Below are positions 1 through 4,305 of a stretch of 7,490 nucleotides of DNA, piece after piece. The notes beneath the pieces are model-generated. The model was not told the origin of the DNA. It was given only the letters and a program-made list of their open reading frames with translations, and made no database searches. The stretch lies in the NCBI GenBank assembly GCA_034437795.1, contig DAOTTI010000009.1, positions 1 to 7,490 on the forward strand, given 5' to 3'. How positions within the stretch are numbered: the stretch's first letter is position 1; each line of letters opens with the position of its first letter. Source of the stretch: DAOTTI01 sp034437795 (GTDB taxonomy: Bacteria; Chloroflexota; UBA11872; UBA12225). The position numbers and the translations under genes are program-made.

Positions 1-699
1 ACGGGGCCTGAGGTGCGGGAGGTCCGAGCCCCGCTGGTGGCGCCCGCTGAGCCGGCCGGGGTGGCCGCGGGGCGTGAGTCCGCCGACCGGCCTCCGGCCG
101 TTCCGCTCCAGGTGCTGCCACGTCCGAGCCGGCCCGAGGGGTCGGCAGGGCGGCCGGACGCCGCCGGCGCGGCCCGGACTGGCCCCGCGGCACCGTCTGC
201 CCGCGGCGAGGGGGCGCCCAGGGCCGGCCGCGAGGGAGCCGTTGGCGCCAGCGCCGCCCACGGCATCGACTTTCAGACGCTGTGCGCCCGCTGGCCGGCC
301 GTGCTGGACGACCTCCGGCGCTCGAACCACAAGTCGCTGGAGGCCCTGCTGCGGGACGCCAGGCCGGTGGGCGTCGAGGCGGGCAATGTGGTGGTGCTGT
401 CGTTCCGCTACTCGTTCCACTCCGGGAAGGTGCAGGAAGTCTCCAACCAGATTGCGGTGGAAAAGGCCCTGGGTCGTGTGCTCGGGGCGCCGTGCAAGGT
501 ACGCTGTATCGTGGAAGAGAGCGCGGAGGCGAAGCTGGACCGGGCGCGCGGCGCGCCGGTGCAGAATGACCCGGTGGTGACCAAGGCCCTGCGCATCTTT
601 CGTGCGCACATCATGAGCCCGAGCGAGATTGCGGCCGTCGAGTCAATGCAGGAGATGCCGGTCTCGGCCGTGCTCGACGGGCTCGAAGGGAAGGAATAG
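1..699 (+). CDS. dnaX: DNA polymerase III subunit gamma/tau, C-terminal part (5' end outside window)
   Basis: The frame is open from base 1 to TAG 697-699, so this is the 3' part of a longer gene; the GTG at 13 is an internal codon. The visible protein starts with about 80 residues of low-complexity Pro/Ala/Arg/Gly linker. A folded segment of about 145 residues follows: a helical stretch around FQTLCARWPAVLDDLRR, then a beta-rich core containing VVVLSFRYSFHSGKVQE, and a short helical tail. This arrangement matches the C-terminal region of bacterial DnaX tau, the clamp-loader subunit that connects the loader to the polymerase. The AAA+ ATPase part would lie upstream. The assignment rests on that segment plus the following ybaB and recR, the widely conserved dnaX-ybaB-recR order. 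Any gamma-producing frameshift site would be outside or at the edge of the window. Confidence 0.9.
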   Translation, partial: TGPEVREVRAPLVAPAEPAGVAAGRESADRPPAVPLQVLPRPSRPEGSAGRPDAAGAARTGPAAPSARGEGAPRAGREGAVGASAAHGIDFQTLCARWPAVLDDLRRSNHKSLEALLRDARPVGVEAGNVVVLSFRYSFHSGKVQEVSNQIAVEKALGRVLGAPCKVRCIVEESAEAKLDRARGAPVQNDPVVTKALRIFRAHIMSPSEIAAVESMQEMPVSAVLDGLEGKE

Positions 700-704
700 A
701 CCTC

Positions 705-1001
705 ATGGGAATGGCGATGTTCCAGCAACTCCAGGCCAAGATGCTCAAGATGCAGGAGGAGCTGGGGAAGGAGACGGTAGAGGCCACCGCCGGCGGGGGC
801 GCCGTGACGGTCACCATGACGGGCCAGCTGAAGCTGAAGTCCGTCAAGATCGATCCGGAGGTGGTGGACCCGGACGACGTGGAGATGCTGCAGGACCTGA
901 TTACGGCCGCGGTCAACGACGCTATCGCCAAGAGCCAGGAGCTCCAGGCCAAGCGCTTAAGCGCGCTGACCGGCGGCCTGAAGATCCCTGGCCTGACCTG
1001 A
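705..1001 (+). CDS. ybaB: YbaB/EbfC family nucleoid-associated DNA-binding protein
   Basis: This 98-residue protein has the typical YbaB/EbfC length. An N-terminal helix (MFQQLQAKMLKMQEELGKE) leads into a short beta region with a Gly-rich turn (TAGGGAVTVTMTGQLKLKSVKIDPEVV). A C-terminal helix carries the family-typical LQDLITAAVNDAI and ends in Gly/Leu-rich residues. Family members form dimers that bind DNA and are thought to act in nucleoid organisation, often beside RecR. The start at 705 lies 5 bases after the dnaX stop and is preceded by an AAGGAA Shine-Dalgarno (691-696) inside the dnaX end, so the two are probably cotranscribed and translationally coupled. ATGs at 711 and 717 are in frame, but 705 has the better spacing. 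Confidence 0.94.
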   Translation: MGMAMFQQLQAKMLKMQEELGKETVEATAGGGAVTVTMTGQLKLKSVKIDPEVVDPDDVEMLQDLITAAVNDAIAKSQELQAKRLSALTGGLKIPGLT

Positions 1002-1007
1002 GCACGC

Positions 1008-1013
1008 TATACT
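1008..1013 (+). promoter_or_regulatory. Candidate -10 box (TATACT) for a leaderless recR transcript
   Basis: TATACT matches five of six bases of the -10 consensus and ends 9 bases before the recR ATG at 1023, so a start point at normal distance would fall within a few bases of the start codon. No purine-rich Shine-Dalgarno is visible in 1002-1022, and no good -35 lies 16-18 bases upstream. The box sits in the 21-base gap between ybaB and recR. Confidence 0.5.
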
Positions 1014-1022
1014 GTAGAACGC

Positions 1023-1628
1023 ATGTCCCAGTATCTGGCAGAGCCGATCGCTCGCCTGATCGAGGAGTTTGGCAAGCTCCCTGGCGTGGGGCCGAAGACG
1101 GCGCAGCGCCTCACCTTTTACGTGCTGCGCCAGCCGGCGGAGGAGGCGCTGGCCCTGGCCGAGGCCATTGCCGACGTCAAGGACAAGATCATCCTGTGCA
1201 GCCAGTGCTTCAATCTGAGCGCGACCGATCCGTGCCACTTCTGCGCCGATCCCAACCGTGACCGGCGCCGCATCTGCGTCGTGGAGGAGCCGCTGGACAT
1301 CCTGGCCCTGGAGCGGACGGGCGCCTACCGCGGCCTGTACCACGTCCTGCACGGCTCGTTCTCGCCGATGGAGGGCATCCTGGAAGACGACCTGAAGATC
1401 CGTGAGCTGGTGCAGCGGGTGCAGTCGCAGGAGGTGGAGGAGGTGATCCTGGCCACCAACGCCACGGTGGAGGGGGAGGCGACCGCCAACCTGGTGCGGA
1501 TGCGCCTGCGCCCGACGGGCGTGCGTGTCACGCGCCTGGCGCAGGGGCTGCCCATCGGCTCGGACCTGGAGTACGCCGATGACTACACGCTCAGCCGGGC
1601 GCTGGAAGGGCGGCGGGAGTATGGGTGA
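1023..1628 (+). CDS. recR: Recombination mediator protein RecR
   Basis: This 201-residue protein is full length for RecR. In order it shows a helix-hairpin-helix at residues 19-32 (LPGVGPKTAQRLTF), a four-cysteine zinc motif (Cys59, Cys62, Cys71, Cys74) and a Toprim domain starting near residue 83 with ICVVEEPLDILALE, Glu88 being the expected acidic residue. The Toprim domain continues through ATNATVEGEATA, and the conserved end RLAQGLPIGSDLEYADDYTLSRAL closes the protein. RecR works with RecO and RecF to load RecA onto SSB-coated single-stranded DNA during gap and break repair. It lies 21 bases after ybaB, in the usual order, and may be read both from the operon and from its own near-leaderless promoter at 1008. 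The ATG at 1023 has no visible Shine-Dalgarno but gives the standard N-terminus. Confidence 0.97.
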   Translation: MSQYLAEPIARLIEEFGKLPGVGPKTAQRLTFYVLRQPAEEALALAEAIADVKDKIILCSQCFNLSATDPCHFCADPNRDRRRICVVEEPLDILALERTGAYRGLYHVLHGSFSPMEGILEDDLKIRELVQRVQSQEVEEVILATNATVEGEATANLVRMRLRPTGVRVTRLAQGLPIGSDLEYADDYTLSRALEGRREYG

Positions 1629-1770
1629 GGAGGTGGGCATCAGGTGGTGGTTGGATTGCCATGGGGGGTGCGGGCTGAGCTTTTAAGTAAGGAGCTGGGG
1701 CGGACCTCACCTTCTTCGGCCGGGGCCGCGCCGGGAGGGAGGAGGGCAGCCCCCACCCCACCGTGCGGCT

Positions 1771-1820
1771 TGGCCCTCGCTCCCCCTCTCCCGCGGGCGG
1801 GTGAGGGGGAGCGAGGGCCA
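1771..1820 (+). repeat. Perfect 18-bp inverted repeat, intergenic hairpin (copy A of a repeat family)
   Basis: Arms 1771-1788 (TGGCCCTCGCTCCCCCTC) and 1803-1820 are exact reverse complements. The 14-base interval can extend the hairpin by four more pairs (1790-1793 with 1798-1801) after one T-T mismatch, leaving a CGGG loop. The bases after it (GGCCACGACCTGGCGCC, from 1816) match 14 of 17 with the bases after hairpin B near 4059, and both copies are preceded by GACCTCACC (1703 and 4013). This points to a dispersed REP/MITE-like family rather than a recR terminator, since no T-run follows. Apart from this hairpin and the array at 1861-2004, I see no gene in 1629-2011. Confidence 0.8.
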
Positions 1821-1860
1821 CGACCTGGCGCCAGCTGGACCTGTCGTGCTCATCCGTCGC

Positions 1861-2004
1861 CACCTGATCACCACCTGATCACAGCGAGCGGATCACCACC
1901 TGATCACAGGCGCGTGGCGCCGGATCACCACTTGATCACCACCCGATCGCGGCGAGCCCGCCGGAGGCGGGCGAGTGCAGCCCCACTGATCACCACACCA
2001 TCGC
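1861..2004 (+). repeat. Array of 11-bp repeats (consensus CACCTGATCAC) upstream of tRNA-Ile
   Basis: Exact CACCTGATCAC units occur at 1861-1871, 1872-1882 and 1897-1907. Variants are CACTTGATCAC (1929-1939), CACCCGATCGC (1940-1950), CACTGATCAC (1984-1993) and the degenerate CACACCATCGC (1994-2004). Partial units reading GGATCAC precede the ones at 1897 and 1929. The units therefore tend to come as pairs of about 22 bp, starting near 1861, 1886, 1918 and 1983. The array ends 8 bases before the tRNA-Ile extended -10. A related 13-base stretch (CGGATCACCACTT) occurs at 1921-1933 and again at 4277-4289 before the cold-shock gene. Function unknown: it could be a protein-binding array or a decaying repeat. 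Confidence 0.75.
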
Positions 2005-2011
2005 TGCAAGG

Positions 2012-2020
2012 TGGTATACT
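2012..2020 (+). promoter_or_regulatory. Extended -10 promoter of tRNA-Ile
   Basis: TGG followed by TATACT (2015-2020) forms an extended -10 element. It lies 11 bases before the first base of the tRNA, giving a start point a few bases ahead of the mature 5' end. No clear -35 is visible; that position falls in the end of the GATCAC array. Confidence 0.6.
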
Positions 2021-2031
2021 TACCTTGCCAA

Positions 2032-2105
2032 GGGCCTTTAGCTCAGTTGGTTAGAGCGCAGTCCTGATAAGACTGAGGTCTCTGGTTCGAATCCAGAAAG
2101 GCCCA
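2032..2105 (+). tRNA. tRNA-Ile (anticodon GAT)
   Basis: All arms form a cloverleaf. The acceptor stem GGGCCTT (2032-2038) pairs with AAGGCCC (2098-2104). The D stem is GCTC/GAGC (2041-2044, 2054-2057). The anticodon stem CAGTC/GACTG (2059-2063, 2071-2075) encloses the loop CTGATAA with GAT at 2066-2068. The T stem TCTGG/CCAGA (2081-2085, 2093-2097) encloses the loop TTCGAAT. The discriminator is A2105, followed by CCG, so the 3' CCA is not encoded and must be added after transcription. It reads AUC/AUU isoleucine codons. It has its own promoter and terminator, so it looks like a single-gene unit. Confidence 0.97.
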
Positions 2106-2136
2106 CCGCGATACGCAGGCGCGATAGGTGAAGGTC

Positions 2137-2168
2137 AGCCGCGGTAGTCGACCGCGGCTTTATTGTTT
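2137..2168 (+). terminator. Rho-independent terminator of tRNA-Ile
   Basis: A perfect 9-bp stem AGCCGCGGT (2137-2145) / ACCGCGGCT (2151-2159) with loop AGTCG is followed by a T-rich tail, TTTATTGTTT. It starts 31 bases after the tRNA end. It is the clearest intrinsic terminator in the window. Confidence 0.88.
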
Positions 2169-2175
2169 CCTGGCC

Positions 2176-2184
2176 TGGTAGAAT
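2176..2184 (+). promoter_or_regulatory. Candidate extended -10 (TGG-TAGAAT) in the tRNA spacer
   Basis: TGG plus TAGAAT (2179-2184) matches five of six -10 bases and has the same TGG prefix as the tRNA-Ile and cold-shock promoters. No -35 is visible. It lies just after the tRNA-Ile terminator and could drive tRNA-Ala through a precursor of about 215 bases or a short noncoding transcript. I see no convincing coding frame or structured element in 2185-2385. Confidence 0.35.
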
Positions 2185-2385
2185 CCGTTCTGGCTTGGAT
2201 CCTTACACTACCGGTGCAGTGGCCACGCTCCCGGTGATCGTCCGCTCTCGCGCGGCTGGCCCACCCGCGGGACGCCGGGGGAGGCCTGCTCAGAGCGGGT
2301 CGGGGGGCGGGGCGCCGTTGGTGAAGGGTGGCGGCCGGTCCGGCGGGCACGGCTCGGCCGTGTACCGTTCTTGCGCCTATGTTTT

Positions 2386-2407
2386 GGCGCACTGTGGGCG
2401 CACTGTG
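2386..2407 (+). repeat. Tandem 11-bp repeat abutting tRNA-Ala
   Basis: Two exact copies of GGCGCACTGTG (2386-2396 and 2397-2407) sit directly before the tRNA, the second including its first base. An inverted version (CCCACAGTG, 2498-2506) lies 16 bases after the tRNA, inside the small palindrome TCCCACAGTGGGA (2497-2509). Confidence 0.7.
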
Positions 2408-2482
2408 GGGATGTAGCTCAGCTGGGAGAGCACCTGCTTTGCAAGCAGGGGGTCAGGGGTTCGAGTCCCCTCATCTCCACCA
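2407..2482 (+). tRNA. tRNA-Ala (anticodon TGC), CCA encoded
   Basis: The acceptor stem GGGGATG (2407-2413) pairs with CATCTCC (2472-2478) and includes the G3-U70 wobble pair that identifies tRNA-Ala to its synthetase. The D arm is GCTC/GAGC. The anticodon stem CCTGC/GCAGG (2433-2437, 2445-2449) encloses TTTGCAA with TGC at 2440-2442. The T stem AGGGG/CCCCT encloses TTCGAGT. The discriminator is A2479 and CCA is encoded at 2480-2482, unlike the neighbouring tRNA-Ile. No clear terminator with a T-run follows. A weak -10-like TATGTT lies at 2378-2383. Confidence 0.97.
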
Positions 2483-2530
2483 TCTCCCCCGTCTGATCCC
2501 ACAGTGGGACACAGCGGCCCGCGGCTGATT

Positions 2531-2669
2531 GGCACGGCGCGTGGTGAGTTGGTCCCCAGCTTGGGGGTTCCGTGCCTGCTGCTCGCGCGGTCAGCCGACT
2601 ATGCCCCGAGCCAAAGTCTTTCGTAGACGCGCCGGAACCGGCGTCCGCGAGGGACTTCCCAGCAGGTGC
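2531..2669 (+). other. Spacer with potential for complex RNA structure
   Basis: Several complementary segments could fold. CCTGCTG (2575-2581) pairs with CAGCAGG (2660-2666) and extends to 2572/2669 through two G-U pairs. Next to it, CTCGCG (2582-2587) pairs with CGCGAG (2646-2651). Inside lies a hairpin GAC-GC-GCCG-GAAC-CGGC-GTC (2626-2645). Upstream, CCCCA/TGGGG (2554-2558, 2562-2566) nests within GGCACGG/CCGTGCC (2531-2537, 2570-2576), which competes with the long stem for bases 2572-2576. It resembles no RNA class I know (not RNase P, SRP RNA or tmRNA). In GC-rich DNA such pairing can arise by chance. No credible gene lies in 2483-2715. Confidence 0.3.
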
Positions 2670-2715
2670 ATAGGTCGGTCGACCCGGCCTACTGGCTGAG
2701 AATGAGCCAGGCGAG

Positions 2716-2868
2716 ATGTTCGGGCCAGCCGCGGTGATGGGTTCGCCGACCCCCGCCTACAATTCGGGGGCCGTGCCCGTGGTACCGTTCAGGCACGCCA
2801 AGTACCTGGCGGTGTCGGGTGCCCCTGATGGCACGCCCCGTGCCTACCCTGCCAGAAGGAGCCAGTGA
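2716..2868 (+). CDS. Putative 50-residue small protein upstream of the APH gene (unrecognised)
   Basis: ATG 2716 to TGA 2866-2868 encodes 50 residues beginning MFGPAAVMGS and ending PRAYPARRSQ. I recognise no family and see no signal peptide or membrane segment. Support for coding is indirect. About 80% of third codon positions are G or C. Its stop overlaps a following ATG as TGATG. A strong AGAAGGAG ribosome-binding site (2854-2861) sits inside its 3' end, placed to restart translation at that ATG. Its own ribosome-binding site is weak. The frame has a stop at 2671 and no other start before 2716. It could be a leader frame or chance. Confidence 0.33.
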   Translation: MFGPAAVMGSPTPAYNSGAVPVVPFRHAKYLAVSGAPDGTPRAYPARRSQ

Positions 2869-3018
2869 TGGCCACGACATCCTGAGGTACCGCTGTACGA
2901 CATTCGGCGCGGACGGTTCTCGGTTATCGTCTCGGCCCGAACTGGCGCCATCGAGCAGGCGCCGACCGCCGCGGGTGAGGAAGCCATCTGCCAGTTCCTG
3001 AATGAGGCGCTGCGGTGA
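2868..3018 (+). pseudogene. Putative 49-residue small ORF, interrupted by a one-base frame change
   Basis: ATG 2868 has an ideal Shine-Dalgarno (AGAAGGAG, 2854-2861, 6-base spacing) but reaches TGA at 2883-2885 after only M-A-T-T-S. One frame further (+1), an open frame starts immediately with EVPLYDIRRGRFSVIVSART, continues to FLNEALR and stops at TGA 3016-3018. About 80% of its third codon positions are G or C. That stop overlaps the GTG start of the kinase gene as GTGA. The simplest readings are an indel (natural or sequencing) at the TCC-TGA junction, or +1 recoding. The downstream part is also in the same frame as the preceding small ORF, so read-through of TGA 2866 is a third option. 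No known family recognised. Confidence 0.35.
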
Positions 3019-3929
3019 ACGTGACCGGTCCGTGGCCGCCTGAGTTCGCCGGCCTGCCGCGCCCGTTCGTGCGCCATAACGAGGATGACCCCGCCTGGCT
3101 CCACGCCCTGCCGGCCCTGCTGGAGCAGTTGGCCGTACGATGGTCGCTCGCCCTGGATCCGCCTTTTCCCGACATCGCCTTCAACTACGTCGCTCCGGCG
3201 ACGCGCGCCGGCGGCGCACGATGCGTGCTCAAGGTGAGCCGCCACGTTGAGGAGACGCGCAACGAGATCGCGGCGCTGCGCCTCTGGAACGGCGACGGCG
3301 CGGCCCGCCTGCTGGAGGCCGATGAGGCGCTGGGCGCGCTGCTCATCGAGCGGCTCGAGCCGGGTACGATGCTGGCCGATGCCGGCGCCGACGACGATGC
3401 CATGGCGGTGATTACCGCCGGCGTCTTGCGCCGGTTGTGGCGCCCAGCCCCCGCCGGCTCGGGGTTGCGCTCACTCGAAAGCTGGTGCGCCGCCTACGAT
3501 CGCAATCGTGAGGCGCTCTCCCGCGGCGCCGACGGCTTCCCCGCGGCGCTCTTTCGGCGCGCCGACGCGATGCGCCGCGACCTGCTGGCGTCCAGCGGTG
3601 TGCCGGTGGCGCTCCATGGGGACATGCACCACTTCAACGTCGTCGCCGCGTGGCGCGCCAGCGCCATCGGCTGGCTGGCGATCGATCCCAAGGGGCTGGC
3701 CGGCGACCCGTGCTTCGACGTGTGCCAGTTTCTGCGGAACCCGCACTACGTGCCGCCCCCAATCAACCGACGCCGGCTGGACATCTTCTGCGCCGAGCTG
3801 GATCTGGATCGGGGGCGCGCCAGAGAGTGGTGTTTCGTCCACGCCATGCTCAATGCCTGCTGGGACGTTGAAGAGGGCCATCCGTGGGGGCCCGCCGTAG
3901 CCTACGCGGAGGAGACCCTGAGCTTCTGA
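3015..3929 (+). CDS. Aminoglycoside/hydroxyurea-type antibiotic kinase (APH(6)/Hur family)
   Basis: This 304-residue protein has the aminoglycoside-phosphotransferase fold in the form typical of streptomycin 6-kinases and hydroxyurea kinases. In the N-lobe, VLKVS carries the probable ATP-binding Lys73, followed by EETRNEIAALRLW with Glu84 and the hinge-like LLIERLEPG (110-117). The catalytic loop is HGDMHHFN, with Asp203 as likely base and Asn208 binding metal. LAIDPKGLAGDPCFDVCQFL follows, with Asp224 as metal ligand. Such enzymes phosphorylate a hydroxyl of the drug using ATP in the cytoplasm; many chromosomal members have unknown substrates. GTG 3015 overlaps the previous stop (GTGA) and has GAGG at 3004-3007; GTG 3021 is an alternative. 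It is not linked to other resistance genes here. Confidence 0.88.
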   Translation: MNVTGPWPPEFAGLPRPFVRHNEDDPAWLHALPALLEQLAVRWSLALDPPFPDIAFNYVAPATRAGGARCVLKVSRHVEETRNEIAALRLWNGDGAARLLEADEALGALLIERLEPGTMLADAGADDDAMAVITAGVLRRLWRPAPAGSGLRSLESWCAAYDRNREALSRGADGFPAALFRRADAMRRDLLASSGVPVALHGDMHHFNVVAAWRASAIGWLAIDPKGLAGDPCFDVCQFLRNPHYVPPPINRRRLDIFCAELDLDRGRAREWCFVHAMLNACWDVEEGHPWGPAVAYAEETLSF

Positions 3930-3932
3930 TTG

Positions 3933-4103
3933 CGTTTACGTGCGTCCCCAGGGTCGGGGGGTACGAGCAAACCATGCGGATCAGCGGCCATAGTGGACGG
4001 GGAGAGGGGACAGACCTCACCCCCTGGCCCCTTCTCCGACGCGGAAAGGGGGAACGCCGGCCACGGCCTGACACCGTTCGAAACGTTTGCGTGCGTCCCT
4101 GGG
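3933..4103 (+). repeat. 21-bp imperfect direct repeats bracketing a hairpin-containing segment
   Basis: CGTTTACGTGCGTCCCCAGG and its next base (3933-3953) recur as CGTTTGCGTGCGTCCCTGGG and its next base (4084-4104), with 18 of 21 bases identical. The intervening 130 bases carry hairpin copy B. The first copy begins 3 bases after the kinase stop. Together they may mark the edges of an inserted repeat unit or be part of it. Confidence 0.55.
4025..4063 (+). repeat. Imperfect intergenic hairpin (copy B of the repeat family)
   Basis: Outer arms TGGCC (4025-4029) and GGCCA (4059-4063) enclose CCCCTTCTCCG (4028-4038) pairing with CGGAAAGGGGG (4042-4052), with one C-A mismatch and one G-U pair. The following bases GGCCACGGCCTGACACC resemble those after hairpin A (14 of 17). 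GACCTCACC precedes it, as in copy A. No T-run follows, so it is unlikely to be the kinase terminator. Confidence 0.6.
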
Positions 4104-4136
4104 GGCTAGGGCGAATGGGCCGCGGGTAGCGAATTG

Positions 4137-4145
4137 TGGTAGGCT
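4137..4145 (+). promoter_or_regulatory. Candidate extended -10 for the cold-shock gene
   Basis: TGG-TAGGCT keeps the key TA...T positions of a -10, and its surroundings match the tRNA-Ile promoter: GTGGTA-NN-CTTAC at 2011-2023 and 4136-4148. Initiation near 4152 would give a leader of about 155 bases. The -10 itself is weak (three of six) and no -35 is visible. Confidence 0.4.
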
Positions 4146-4151
4146 TACGGA

Positions 4152-4305
4152 GCAGGCACAAGCGCCCGCGCCAGCGCGGCGCTCAGGACTGCCGGCTTGG
4201 GTCAGGCCGAGATGTGGCCCAATACGGCCGTCAGCACGCAGTCGCCGGTCCTTGGTCCGGTAGCGAGCAGCGCTGTCGGATCACCACTTAAGGAAAGGCG
4301 ACACA
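4152..4305 (+). promoter_or_regulatory. Probable long structured 5' leader of the cold-shock mRNA
   Basis: Between the candidate promoter and the cold-shock ATG lie hairpins at 4161-4183 (AGCGCC/GGCGCT, then GCGC/GCGC after a bulged C) and 4197-4222 (TTGGGTC/GGCCCAA with one G-U pair). A GATCAC repeat unit (4277-4289) comes directly before the ribosome-binding site AGGAAAGG (4291-4298). No coding frame is evident. Long structured leaders that control translation by temperature are known for cspA-type genes; here that role is inference. Confidence 0.4.

Noticed and set aside
1644..2054. Open frame of 136 codons across the recR-tRNA spacer
   Set aside because: It runs through the inverted repeat, the GATCAC array and into tRNA-Ile, and its translation is low-complexity repeat sequence.
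2195..2416. Open frame of 73 codons between the tRNAs
   Set aside because: It overlaps tRNA-Ala, has no ribosome-binding site, and reads as Gly/Arg/Pro-rich noise.
2472..2487. CATCTCC repeated at the tRNA-Ala 3' end and just after it, as in an attachment site
   Set aside because: Seven bases is too short for a typical att core, and no integrase or element is adjacent.
2779..2787. GTGGTACCG, identical to the core of the T-box conserved sequence
   Set aside because: No stem I, specifier loop or terminator/antisequestrator pairing is visible, the flanks do not form the two antiterminator helices, and the bases fall inside the putative small ORF. A chance 9-mer match is more likely.
2866..2868. 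In-frame TGA as a selenocysteine codon joining the two small ORFs
   Set aside because: No convincing SECIS-like hairpin follows at the right distance, and the strong Shine-Dalgarno plus TGATG overlap favour a restart instead.
4278..4290. GGATCACC resembling the 3' end of 16S rRNA
   Set aside because: Only about eight bases match, the anti-Shine-Dalgarno part (CCTCC) is absent, and the stretch is better explained as a unit of the GATCAC repeat seen at 1861-2004.
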